The notes beneath the pieces are model-generated. The model was not told the origin of the DNA and did not search any database. It was given only the letters and a program-made list of their open reading frames with translations. A stretch of DNA of 64,000 bases from JAKFEE01 sp036675815 (GTDB lineage Bacteria; Pseudomonadota; Alphaproteobacteria; Rhodospirillales; Magnetospirillaceae), in the NCBI GenBank assembly GCA_036675815.1, contig JAKFEE010000058.1, forward strand, positions 1 to 64,000. Direction: 5' to 3'. Shown here piece after piece: positions 16,091 through 23,985 of this stretch. The position numbers were made by a program, and so were the translations under genes. Position 1 is the stretch's first letter, and every line of letters starts with the position of its first letter.

Positions 16091-17425
16091 ATGCCAAGCA
16101 CCCAAACCTCCATGACCGTTGCCGCACCGCAGGCGCCCTATCGCGCCGACTTCAAGGGGCCGATCGTGGCCGGCTGGGCGGTCCTCGCCGTCGCCTTCGG
16201 CGGCTTCGCCATCTGGTCGGTCACGGCGCCGCTGTCCAATGGCGTCACCGCCATGGCCACCGTCGTCGTCGATTCCAGCCGCAAGAGCCTGCAGCATCTG
16301 GAGGGCGGCATCGTCGAGGAAATCCTGGTCCGCGACGGCGACGCCGTGGTCGCCGGCCAGCCGGTTGTCCGGCTGGACGAGACGCAGGTCCTCGCGTCGC
16401 TGAAGCTGCTGCAGGGGCGTCTCGACAGTGGCCAGGCGCAGCAGGCGCGGCTGTCGGCCGAACGTGGCGGCCGCAGCGAGCCGGGTTTCCCCGCCGCACT
16501 CGTCGAGCGCGCCCAAACCGAAACCGAGGTCGCCGACATTCTGGAAGGCCAGCGCCAGCTGTTCGCCGCCCGACGTCAGACCATGACCAGCCAGATCGAC
16601 GTCCTGCAGAACCGCATTGCCCAGTCGAAGACTCAGATCGAGGGGCTGGACCGCCAGGTCGAGGCTGCCGATCGCCAGATCGCCCTCATCCAGAAGGAGC
16701 TGAGTGGCAAACAGGAGCTGGCCGGCAAGGGCTACACTTCGGAAGTCCAGGTGATGGCGGTCGAACGTGAGCTGGCTCGCCTCGAGGGGCAGCGCGGCGA
16801 ACATCTCGCGCAGATCGCCCAGGTGCGCCAGGCGATGAACGAGGCGCAGTTGCAGGTCATGAGCGTCGAGACCAAGTTCCGCGAGGATGTGGAGGCCGAA
16901 TTGCGCAAGGTCGAGACGGAGATATTCGACGCCAGCGAGCGGTTGGCAGCCACCAAGGCGCAATATCAGCGCCTGACCGTCACCGCTCCGGTGGACGGCA
17001 CCGTCGTCGATCTCGACGTGCACACCGTGGGCGGCGTCATCGCGCCCGGCAGCCGTATCATGGACATCGTGCCGACGGACGACACCTTGGTGGTCGAGGC
17101 GCAGGTCGGCACCGCCGACATCGATGACGTCCATTCCGGCATGCCGGCTCAGGTACGGTTCTCGGCGTTCAATCGCGGCAACGTGCCGACGGCGGAAGGA
17201 ACGGTGTCGACGGTGTCGGCCGACCGCTTGATCAATGAGAAGACCGGCACGCCCTATTACCGCGTACGCGTGCGCGTCGACCCCGCCGCCGTCGCCGGCC
17301 TCGATGGGCTGGACCTGATGCCGGGCATGCCGGCCGAGGTCATGGTCAACAAGAGCGACCGCACCCTGTTCGATTACTTCGCGGTGCCATTCCAGGAACT
17401 GCTGACGCGCTCGCTGCGGCAGTAG
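16091..17425 (+). CDS. Type I secretion periplasmic adaptor (HlyD family)
   Basis: This 444-residue protein is the membrane fusion partner of the upstream ABC exporter. It has one N-terminal transmembrane helix (AGWAVLAVAFGGFAIWSVTAPL), the barrel-sandwich half-motif VVVDSSRKSLQHLEGGIVEEILVRDGDAVVAGQPVVRLDE, a long coiled-coil hairpin (about residues 150-290) and the closing lipoyl-like half AQYQRLTVTAPVDGTVVDLDVHTVGGVIAPG. The C-terminal LMPGMPAEVMVNKSDRTLFDYFAVPFQELLTRSLRQ is typical of PrtE/HlyD adaptors. It bridges the inner-membrane ATPase to an outer-membrane channel. A strong terminator follows. Confidence 0.95.
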   Translation: MPSTQTSMTVAAPQAPYRADFKGPIVAGWAVLAVAFGGFAIWSVTAPLSNGVTAMATVVVDSSRKSLQHLEGGIVEEILVRDGDAVVAGQPVVRLDETQVLASLKLLQGRLDSGQAQQARLSAERGGRSEPGFPAALVERAQTETEVADILEGQRQLFAARRQTMTSQIDVLQNRIAQSKTQIEGLDRQVEAADRQIALIQKELSGKQELAGKGYTSEVQVMAVERELARLEGQRGEHLAQIAQVRQAMNEAQLQVMSVETKFREDVEAELRKVETEIFDASERLAATKAQYQRLTVTAPVDGTVVDLDVHTVGGVIAPGSRIMDIVPTDDTLVVEAQVGTADIDDVHSGMPAQVRFSAFNRGNVPTAEGTVSTVSADRLINEKTGTPYYRVRVRVDPAAVAGLDGLDLMPGMPAEVMVNKSDRTLFDYFAVPFQELLTRSLRQ

Positions 17426-17444
17426 AAGCCTGCGCAGGCAGAAG

Positions 17445-17475
17445 GGGGCGGCTCCGGTGGGGCCGCCCCTTTTTT
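17445..17475 (+). terminator. Intrinsic terminator of type I secretion operon
   Basis: An 8-bp G+C stem (GGGGCGGC / GCCGCCCC) is followed directly by six T residues, 20 bases after the HlyD stop codon. Confidence 0.85.
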
Positions 17476-17596
17476 CAATATGGGTTCCCGGCGCAACCTC
17501 AGGGGCGTCTCGTAAGTCTGGCGTGGCGGTGCCTTGACTTGCCCGGCAAAGCCTTTCACAGTCCCGCCTTTCGGCATCAGGAAGAGCGAAGACACC

Positions 17597-19510
17597 ATGG
17601 TTGCCATTACCCTGCCCGACGGCAGCGTGCGGCGCTATGACGGCCCGGTGACCGGCGCCGACATCGCCCGCGACATCGGCCCCGGCCTGGCCAAGTCGGC
17701 CCTGGCCGTCCGCATCAATGGGCAGATGCAGGATCTGTCGACCCGTCTCGATGCCGATACCGCCGTCGCCATCGTCACCTCGCGCGACGCCGAGGCGCTG
17801 GAGCTGCTGCGCCACGACGCCGCCCACGTGATGGCCGAGGCGGTGAAGGAGCTCTATCCCGAGACCCAGGTGACCATCGGCCCGGCCATCGAGAACGGCT
17901 TCTATTACGATTTCGCGCGGCCGACGCCGTTCACCCCCGAGGATCTCGAGAAGATCGAGCAGCGCATGCGCGAGATCGTCGAGCGCGACGAGCGGATCGT
18001 GTGCGAAACGTGGGACCGCGACGAGGCGGTGGCGTTCTTCGAGGCCCAGGGCGAGAAGTACAAGGCCGAGATCATCGGCGCCATCCCCGCCGACCAGAAG
18101 ATCACGCTGTATCGCCAGGGCCAGTTCATCGACCTGTGCCGCGGCCCGCACCTGCCGTCGACGGCCAAGCTGGGCAAGGCGTTCAAGCTGATGAAGCTGG
18201 CCGGCGCCTACTGGCGCGGCGATTCGCGCAACGAGATGCTGCAGCGCATCTACGGCACCGCCTGGTTCGACAAGAAGGACCTCGACGCCTACCTGCACAT
18301 CCTGGAGGAGGCGGAAAAACGCGACCACCGCCGCCTCGGCCGCGAGATGGAGCTGTTCCACCTGCAGGAAGAGGCGGTGGGCAGCATCTTCTGGCATCCC
18401 AACGGCTGGACGCTGTGGCGTTCGATCGAGTCCTACGTGCGGGGCAAGCTCGACGCCGCCGGCTATGTCGAGGTGAAGACGCCGCAACTGGTCGACCGCA
18501 GCCTGTGGGAGGCCTCCGGCCACTGGGAGAAGTTCGGCGAAAACATGTTCACCGTGCAGACCCAGGACGAGAAAGTCCTGGCGATCAAGCCGATGAACTG
18601 CCCCTGCCACGTGCAGATCTTCCGCCAGGGCATCAAGAGCTATCGCGACCTGCCGCTGCGCATGGCCGAGTTCGGCTCGTGTCATCGCTACGAACCGTCG
18701 GGCGCCTTGCACGGCATCATGCGGGTCCGCGCCTTCACTCAGGACGACGCCCACATCTTCTGCACCGAGGACCAGATCACCGCCGAGACCATCGCCTTCT
18801 GCGAACTGCTGAAGACGATGTACGGCGACTTCGGCTTTACCGACGTGCGCGTCAAATTCTCCGACCGCCCGGAAAAGCGCGCCGGCAGCGACGCCATCTG
18901 GGACAAGGCCGAGGCCGCCCTGCTCGAGGCGTCGCAGGCCGCCGGCCTCGACACCAGCCTCAATCCAGGCGAAGGCGCCTTCTATGGCCCCAAGCTGGAG
19001 TTCGTGCTGCGCGACGCCATCGGCCGCGAGTGGCAATGCGGCACCCTGCAGGTCGATTTCGTCCTGCCCGAGCGCCTCGACGCCAGCTATGTCGGCGAGG
19101 ACGGCCAGCGCCACCGCCCGGTCATGCTGCACCGCGCCATCCTCGGCTCGTTCGAGCGCTTCATCGGCATCCTCATCGAGAACTACGCCGGCAAGTTCCC
19201 GCTGTGGCTGGCCCCCGTGCAGGCGGTGGTGGCGACCATCACCTCGGACGCCGATCCCTATGCCGCGGAGGTGGCGGCGGCGATGCGGGCGGCGGGCCTG
19301 CGCGTCACCACCGATCTGCGCAACGAGAAGATCAACTACAAGGTGCGCGAGCATAGCCTAGCCAAGGTGCCACTGATGCTGGTCGTCGGCCGCGCCGAGG
19401 CCGAGAAACGCACGGTGGCCTTGCGCCGGCTGGGCGGCAGCAGCCAAGAAATTGTTGCACTGGACGAGGCAGTCGCTAAACTCGCTGGCGAAGCCGCCAT
19501 GCCGGCTTGA
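17597..19510 (+). CDS. thrS: Threonyl-tRNA synthetase
   Basis: This 637-residue class II synthetase charges tRNA-Thr. It has the N-terminal TGS domain (ITLPDGSVRRYDGPVTGADIA), the editing domain with HDAAHVMAEAV (zinc-type HxxxH) and YYDFARPTPFTPED, and the catalytic core with MKTPQLVD-like motif 1, zinc ligand in KPMNCPCHVQIF, motif 2 RMAEFGSCHRYEPSGALHG, and motif 3 HRAILGSFERFIGILIENYAG. The anticodon domain ends the protein. ATG at 17597 is chosen because it begins the TGS domain directly, with AGGAAG 11 bases before. A TTGACT about 60 bases upstream may be the -35 of its promoter. infC follows after 64 bases. Confidence 0.97.
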   Translation: MVAITLPDGSVRRYDGPVTGADIARDIGPGLAKSALAVRINGQMQDLSTRLDADTAVAIVTSRDAEALELLRHDAAHVMAEAVKELYPETQVTIGPAIENGFYYDFARPTPFTPEDLEKIEQRMREIVERDERIVCETWDRDEAVAFFEAQGEKYKAEIIGAIPADQKITLYRQGQFIDLCRGPHLPSTAKLGKAFKLMKLAGAYWRGDSRNEMLQRIYGTAWFDKKDLDAYLHILEEAEKRDHRRLGREMELFHLQEEAVGSIFWHPNGWTLWRSIESYVRGKLDAAGYVEVKTPQLVDRSLWEASGHWEKFGENMFTVQTQDEKVLAIKPMNCPCHVQIFRQGIKSYRDLPLRMAEFGSCHRYEPSGALHGIMRVRAFTQDDAHIFCTEDQITAETIAFCELLKTMYGDFGFTDVRVKFSDRPEKRAGSDAIWDKAEAALLEASQAAGLDTSLNPGEGAFYGPKLEFVLRDAIGREWQCGTLQVDFVLPERLDASYVGEDGQRHRPVMLHRAILGSFERFIGILIENYAGKFPLWLAPVQAVVATITSDADPYAAEVAAAMRAAGLRVTTDLRNEKINYKVREHSLAKVPLMLVVGRAEAEKRTVALRRLGGSSQEIVALDEAVAKLAGEAAMPA

Positions 19511-19574
19511 CGGGAATTGGGCGCGACCGCCTCGGCCGCGCCCCTTGTTGTTGGTCGAACGAAGGAGGAGTTAC

Positions 19575-20111
19575 ATAGCCAGGCCGCCTGCTCAGACGCC
19601 GCCCAGCCGTGAGGGCCCGCGCGTCAACGCCGAGATCGATGTCCGGACCATTCGCCTGGTCGATGCAGATGGCGAGATGGTCGGCGTCGTTTCCCTGAGA
19701 GAAGGTTTGGAGATGGCCCGTGAGGCGGGCCTCGACTTGGTCGAGGTGTCGCCGAACGCCGATCCGCCCGTCTGCAAGATCCTCGACTTCGGCAAGTACA
19801 AGTACGAGATTCAGAAGAAGAAGAACGAAGCTCGTAAGAAGCAGAAGGTCATCGAGATCAAGGAAGTCAAGTTGCGCCCGAACATTGACGACAACGACTA
19901 CAACGTCAAGATGCGCAACATGAAGAAATTCCTTGAGGAAGGCGACAAGGTCAAGGTGACCATGCGCTTCCGCGGCCGCGAGATGGCGCACCAGGACCTG
20001 GGCCTGAAGGTGCTCGACCGTGTGCGCGACGAGCTCGACGAGATGGCCAAGGTCGAGCAGTTCCCCAAGGTCGAAGGCCGCCAGATGGTCATGGTGCTGG
20101 CGCCGCGCTGA
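19575..20111 (+). CDS. infC: Translation initiation factor IF-3, ATA start
   Basis: This 178-residue protein is IF-3, which binds the 30S subunit, blocks premature 50S joining and proofreads the start codon. The N-terminal domain has GPRVNAEIDVRTIRLVDADGEMVGVV and EVSPNADPPVCKILDFGKYKYE, followed by the Lys-rich linker (KKKNEARKKQK) and the C-terminal domain ending EGRQMVMVLAPR. No ATG, GTG or TTG fits the start. AAGGAGGAG at 19562-19570 places ATA (19575) at ideal spacing, in frame with ARPPAQTPP. A rare start codon is known for infC (AUU in E. coli) and allows IF-3 to repress its own synthesis. rpmI and rplT do not follow; a terminator does. Confidence 0.95.
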   Translation: MARPPAQTPPSREGPRVNAEIDVRTIRLVDADGEMVGVVSLREGLEMAREAGLDLVEVSPNADPPVCKILDFGKYKYEIQKKKNEARKKQKVIEIKEVKLRPNIDDNDYNVKMRNMKKFLEEGDKVKVTMRFRGREMAHQDLGLKVLDRVRDELDEMAKVEQFPKVEGRQMVMVLAPR

Positions 20112-20136
20112 CACCACATTATGTCTGGGTGAAAAG

Positions 20137-20162
20137 GGACCGGTACTTGCCGGTCCTTTTTT
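20137..20162 (+). terminator. Intrinsic terminator of thrS-infC
   Basis: The stem GGACCGG / CCGGTCC with a six-base loop is followed by six T residues, 25 bases after the infC stop. Confidence 0.88.
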
Positions 20163-20238
20163 GTTGCCTGACGCCGGCGCAAACATTCCGGCGCTACGAA
20201 CGCCCATCGACGCGGCGGCACCGGGGCGAAGCCAGGGA

Positions 20239-20799
20239 TCAGCGCCACTCGCCGGGTGTCATGCGGCCGCGCACCTCGAGGCCGCCGGGAGTGGTGGCGA
20301 CGACGATGATCTCGCCCGATGCCAGGCCGCTGCCGGTGAGCGCCTGAATATTCACCTGATGGGTGACCAGCACCAACTTGTCCGTCCCTGCACGTTCTGC
20401 CAGCAGCGCGCGCACCGCGGCGCTGCGCTCCGGCGCGGCCTCACGTTGCCCGAACAGCGAATCGAGCGGCGGAAAGTCCTCGACGGGAGCGAGCGCGAGC
20501 AGGCGCGCCGTTTCACGACAGCGGCACCAGCGGCTGGTCAACACGCGGTCGATCTGTATGCCGCGGGCGCGGAAGGCGGCGCCGACGGCTTGAGCATCGG
20601 CACGGCCAATGGAGTCAAGATTGCGTTGGGTGGCGCAGTCGTCGAGGCGAAAGCCCGCGGGATCGCCGATGCCGGGGGCGGCGGCATGGCGCATCAGCGC
20701 CGCCGTCCCCGGCTGCGCCAGGGCCAGCCACGCCGCCTCGTCGGCGGCGCCCGGCATCGTCCACAGCAGGGCGAGGGCCAGCAGCGGCACGGCCCGCAT
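20239..20799 (-). CDS. Secreted histidine phosphatase family protein
   Basis: This 186-residue protein has a signal peptide (MRAVPLLALALLWTMPGAADE) and the histidine phosphatase core. The catalytic RHG motif appears as ALMRHAAAPG, in which the Gly is replaced by Ala as in SixA-like and periplasmic relatives; VLTSRWCRCRETARLLA and the second catalytic His in LVLVTHQVNIQALTG are present. Periplasmic members often act on lipid-linked or sugar phosphates. It lies one base after the beta-propeller gene and is probably co-transcribed with it. The actual substrate is unknown. Confidence 0.85.
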   Translation of the reverse strand: MRAVPLLALALLWTMPGAADEAAWLALAQPGTAALMRHAAAPGIGDPAGFRLDDCATQRNLDSIGRADAQAVGAAFRARGIQIDRVLTSRWCRCRETARLLALAPVEDFPPLDSLFGQREAAPERSAAVRALLAERAGTDKLVLVTHQVNIQALTGSGLASGEIIVVATTPGGLEVRGRMTPGEWR

Positions 20800-20800
20800 G

Positions 20801-21760
20801 TCAGTACCGGTAGACGGTAAGGCGATCGGTGCCCGATTCCGCCACCCACACCTCGCCCGGCCGCCCGAGCATCTGCCGGACGGCGGTGCCGGGGCGGTCG
20901 GCCGGGAACGACTCGAACCGTTCGCTCGCGGGATCGAAGCGGAGCACGGCGTTGGCGCCGAAGTCACTGAGCCATACCTTGTCGTGCTCGTCGACGAAGA
21001 CGGCGTAGGCGGCGGGGTCGGCACCGGGCAGCTTCCATTCCCGCCACGTCTGCGTACCCGGATCGTAGCGCCCCAACTGGCCGGCATTCCATTCCGCCAC
21101 CCACAGCACACCGCGCGAATCCGACCACAGACGGCGCGGCCCGGCATCTGCGGTCGGTGGCGCGACGACGGTGGCGGTGCCGGTTTTGGTGTCGATCCGG
21201 GCGATGTGATCGCCCGCCAGGGAGGCGTACCACACGTCGCCCGCGGGCGTGGCATCGATGCCGTAGGGGCCGGCGCCGCGCGGCGCCTTGAACACCTCCA
21301 TGGCCCCCGAGCGAGGTTCGAGACGGCCGTAGATGCCGCTCTGGCCGGTGAACCACAGGATGCCGTCGCCGTCGAAGGCGGCGGTGTTGAGGTTGGCGCC
21401 GGCGGCGGCGGCGGGCAGCGGGTATGGCGTCACCGTGCCGCTGGCGGGGTCGACGGACACGATGGCATTGAGGCCACTGTCAGTCACCCAGGCCCAGCCG
21501 TCGGGGCCGACGATGACGCCGTGCGGCCGCGAGCCTTCACCCAACGGAATCTGCCGGGTCTGGCCGGTGGCCGGATCGAGGCGGCCCAGCGCACCCTGGC
21601 GCTGGGCGGTGTACCAGACGCTGCCATCGGCGGCCGGGGCGACATCGTGCGGGTGGGCGCCTGCCGGCACCGGATAGGACTGCACCGCGACAGGTTGGGC
21701 CCAGGCCGGCATGGCCGCCCAGGCGACGAGAAGCAGGGCACGAAGGCTGAGCATGGCCAT
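20801..21760 (-). CDS. Exported Vgb-like beta-propeller protein
   Basis: This 319-residue protein has a signal peptide (MAMLSLRALLLVAWAAMPAWAQ) and six or seven blades of the Vgb/NHL type. Each repeat runs roughly 42 residues with a core like GPDGWAWVTDSGLNAIVSVDPASG, DGDGILWFTGQSGIYGRLEPRSG or DEHDKVWLSDFGANAVLRFDPAS. Virginiamycin B lyase itself shares this fold, but most exported relatives have unknown roles, and streptogramin lyase activity should not be assumed. GGGAG six bases before ATG 21760 supports this start over longer in-frame options. It is upstream of and probably coupled with the histidine phosphatase gene. Confidence 0.82.
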   Translation of the reverse strand: MAMLSLRALLLVAWAAMPAWAQPVAVQSYPVPAGAHPHDVAPAADGSVWYTAQRQGALGRLDPATGQTRQIPLGEGSRPHGVIVGPDGWAWVTDSGLNAIVSVDPASGTVTPYPLPAAAAGANLNTAAFDGDGILWFTGQSGIYGRLEPRSGAMEVFKAPRGAGPYGIDATPAGDVWYASLAGDHIARIDTKTGTATVVAPPTADAGPRRLWSDSRGVLWVAEWNAGQLGRYDPGTQTWREWKLPGADPAAYAVFVDEHDKVWLSDFGANAVLRFDPASERFESFPADRPGTAVRQMLGRPGEVWVAESGTDRLTVYRY

Positions 21761-21882
21761 GCTGCGCTCCCGGCTCGTGGTCTCCACCCCGAGCATAATC
21801 CGCCGCCGCGGTGGTTTTCGAGCGCGCGAAGGTTTTGGCCCCGCCGAGCCAAGGAGCCACGGAAAAGCCCTACGAAAATAAT

Positions 21883-21942
21883 AGTTGATTCGAACGCTCG
21901 GGTACGGCATTCTCCTAATCAGCAAAGCGGTACCGAATTACC
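21883..21942 (+). promoter_or_regulatory. Promoter and 5' leader block of tiny peptide copy 3
   Basis: This block aligns gap-free with 4936-4877 (44 of 60 bases the same). TTGATT and, 17 bases later, CATTCT are candidate -35 and -10 boxes. AGCAAA, one variable base, then CGGTACCGAATTACC (21921-21942) would form the first bases of the mRNA and can fold as GGTA, loop CCGAAT, TACC. The ATG is 34 bases downstream. Confidence 0.6.
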
Positions 21943-21976
21943 AAATGAGGGCCGCACGGAAACGCAGGAGCCAACC

Positions 21977-22117
21977 ATGAAAACCATCGTTCTCGCCGCC
22001 GCCGCCCTCGCCGCCATGATCGCCGTCGCCCCGGCGCAGGCCGCCAGCTTCAGCGAGTTGCCGACGACCTTCCTCGACCAGGGCAGCCAGGTGCCGTCCT
22101 TCCCCGGCAACCGTTAA
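21977..22117 (+). CDS. Tiny secreted peptide, family copy 3
   Basis: A 46-residue precursor: a signal peptide MKTIVLAAAALAAMIAVAPAQAA with an A-x-A cut, then a mature part of about 23 residues ending ELPTTFLDQGSQVPSFPGNR. AGGAG lies seven bases before the ATG. Compared with the tandem copies at 4524-4855, the ELP...F.DQG.QVP.FPG.R frame is kept while KY/N positions vary, so the copies are paralogues rather than recent exact duplicates. It has its own promoter block and its own terminator, so it is a single-gene transcript. It is divergent from the beta-propeller gene. Function unknown. Confidence 0.78.
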   Translation: MKTIVLAAAALAAMIAVAPAQAASFSELPTTFLDQGSQVPSFPGNR

Positions 22118-22172
22118 TCCGACCGAAGTACTCTGTCTCTCCTCCAAGTTTACTCCCCCCGTGCAACCTGAA

Positions 22173-22206
22173 GCCGCCGACGCATTCGCCTCGGCGGCAT
22201 TTTTTT
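22173..22206 (+). terminator. Intrinsic terminator of tiny peptide copy 3
   Basis: The stem GCCGCCGA / TCGGCGGC with a ten-base loop is followed by A and seven T residues, 55 bases after the peptide stop codon. Confidence 0.88.
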
Positions 22207-22252
22207 GCGGATGTCGGGGGGACCCTCTCCAGGCGGCGAAGGAATGCGGCCT

Positions 22253-23224
22253 TCAGCGGCCCATGGTCAAGACGACCTTGCCGGTGGCGGCGCGGCGCTT
22301 GAGCAAGGCGATCGCCTCGTTGGCCCGATCCAGCGGCAGGATGTGCGACACGTGGGGTGCCAGGCGGCCGGCGGTGTACCAGCCGAGCAACTCGGCAAAG
22401 GAGGCCCGTAACGCGGCGGGGTCGAGGCGGCGATATGCTCCCCAATAATAGCCGATCACGGTGATGTTCTTGACCAGCAGGATGTTGGCCGGGATCTGCG
22501 GCACACTGCCGCTGGCGAAGCCGACGATCAGTATCCGGCCATCGGGCGCGGTACAGCGCAGGGATGCCCCGAAGACGTCGCCGCCGACAGGGTCGTAGAC
22601 CACGTCGACGCCGCGGCCCGAGGTCAGCGCCTTCACCCGGGCGCGCACGTCCTCACGTTGGTAGTCGATGCCGTAGTCGGCGCCATGTTGCCCGGCAACG
22701 GCCAGCTTCTCGGGGCCGCCGGCGGTGGCGATCACCGTTGCCCCCAGGCAGCGGCCGATCTCGACCGCGGTCAGGCCGACGCCGCCGGCGGCGCCGTGCA
22801 CCAGCAGGGTTTCGCCCGCCTTGAGCCCGGCCTTGCGCAGGCCGTGGTGCGATGTGCCGTAGGCAACCGGGAAGGCGGCGGCGGTGACGAAGTCCATGCT
22901 GTCGGGAATGACGACGACGTCGTCGGCGCGGGCGACGGCCTCATCGGCGAAGCCGCCGCCGTCCAGCGCCACCATGACCCGGTCACCGGGCCGACACGTC
23001 GTCACCCCCGGCGCGACCTCCAGCACCACGCCGGCCGCCTCCATGCCGGGCACGAACGGCGGCTCGATCTTTTCCTGGTATTTTCCCGCCATGAACAGGC
23101 TGTCGGCAAAATTGACGCCGGCGGCCTGCACGGCGATGCGGACACCGCCCGCGGGCAGGGCCACCGGCGCGACCTCCTGCAAGACGAGGGGCTGACCGAA
23201 GGCAGGGCAAACGACGGCTCGCAT
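22253..23224 (-). CDS. NADPH:quinone oxidoreductase family protein
   Basis: This 323-residue medium-chain dehydrogenase/reductase is of the zinc-free quinone reductase type. The start MRAVVCPAFGQPLVLQEV leads into the GroES-like domain (GVNFADSLFMAGKYQEKIEPPFVPGMEAAGVV), then the Rossmann domain with VHGAAGGVGLTAVEIGRCLGATVIATAG and the end RRAATGKVVLTMGR. The structural-zinc cysteines of alcohol dehydrogenases are absent. It reduces quinones or activated alkenes with NADPH; the physiological substrate is unknown. ATG at 23224 is preferred to the longer open frame because it starts the conserved domain. Confidence 0.92.
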   Translation of the reverse strand: MRAVVCPAFGQPLVLQEVAPVALPAGGVRIAVQAAGVNFADSLFMAGKYQEKIEPPFVPGMEAAGVVLEVAPGVTTCRPGDRVMVALDGGGFADEAVARADDVVVIPDSMDFVTAAAFPVAYGTSHHGLRKAGLKAGETLLVHGAAGGVGLTAVEIGRCLGATVIATAGGPEKLAVAGQHGADYGIDYQREDVRARVKALTSGRGVDVVYDPVGGDVFGASLRCTAPDGRILIVGFASGSVPQIPANILLVKNITVIGYYWGAYRRLDPAALRASFAELLGWYTAGRLAPHVSHILPLDRANEAIALLKRRAATGKVVLTMGR

Positions 23225-23331
23225 GGCGGTTCCTGGGAAAATGGATCGTGCTGCGCTTCTAGCACGAGTTCGGCCGGGCTTGAACCGGGACGCCAATCGG
23301 GCAAGATGCCGGGTTTGGCGGAGGGGGCAGC

Positions 23332-23904
23332 ATGCGCGGCTGGTTTGGGATCGGAGTCGAGGGCGTGAGCAAGGCGATGAATATCGGCGCCCTGTTCCGC
23401 ACCGCCCACGCCTTTGGCGCCAGCTTCGTCTTCACCGTCGACGCCGATTACTCGCGCGGCGAGGGCTTCCGCGCCGATACCTCGGACGCTCCCGGCCAGG
23501 TGCCCTTCTATGCCTTTGCCGATGTCGACACCATGTTGCTGCCGGCCGGCTGCCAATTGGTGGGCATCGAACTGCTGGACGACGCCATCGACCTGCCATC
23601 GTTCCGCCACCCCACCAATGCCGCCTACGTGCTGGGCCGCGAACGCGGCAGCCTCAGCCCGGAGATGCAGGCGCGCTGCGCCCATGTCGTCAGCATCCCG
23701 ACGCGGTTCTGCCTCAATCTGGCGACCGCCGGAGCCATCGTCATGTACGATCGCGCCATCAGCATGGGGCGTTTCGCCGAGCGCCCCTTGATGCCTGGCG
23801 CACCGCCCCTGCCCGGCTCACCGGCCGATGCCAGCGACAGCGGCCACGGCGCACCCCGCTTCCGTAGCCGTGGGCGCCAACGGCTGCGTCACCGCAACGC
23901 CTGA
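23332..23904 (+). CDS. SpoU/TrmH-type RNA methyltransferase
   Basis: This 190-residue protein has the SPOUT knot of 2'-O-ribose methyltransferases. The three motifs are NIGALFRTAHAFGASFVFTV (motif 1, with the catalytic Arg), YVLGRERGSLSPEM (motif 2) and IPTRFCLNLATAGAIVMYDR (motif 3, where the usual SLN is CLN). It uses S-adenosylmethionine to methylate tRNA or rRNA. There is no extra N-terminal RNA-binding domain, as in TrmL, but the sequence differs enough that the target nucleotide is not assignable. The low-complexity tail after residue 150 is unusual. It is divergent from the quinone reductase gene. Confidence 0.85.
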   Translation: MRGWFGIGVEGVSKAMNIGALFRTAHAFGASFVFTVDADYSRGEGFRADTSDAPGQVPFYAFADVDTMLLPAGCQLVGIELLDDAIDLPSFRHPTNAAYVLGRERGSLSPEMQARCAHVVSIPTRFCLNLATAGAIVMYDRAISMGRFAERPLMPGAPPLPGSPADASDSGHGAPRFRSRGRQRLRHRNA

Positions 23905-23985
23905 CACCCCTCTTGCTTTCACGGTATGCCGGTGCACAATAGCCGTTATTGTAACCGGATCGTTTCTCAACGTTGAACGGCCGCC

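Noticed and set aside
16004..19354. Open frame of over 1100 codons on the minus strand
   Set aside because: It runs antisense to the HlyD adaptor and thrS genes, both unmistakable; the long frame is a by-product of codon bias.
20801..21760. Virginiamycin B lyase (antibiotic resistance)
   Set aside because: The beta-propeller similarity is fold-level; exported environmental relatives are abundant and no resistance context is present.
23902..23916. TGACACCCCTCTTGC before the unknown protein gene, correct -24/-12 spacing
   Set aside because: The nearly invariant GG of the -24 element is GA, so sigma-54 use is unlikely; a sigma-70-type promoter could fit the same region.
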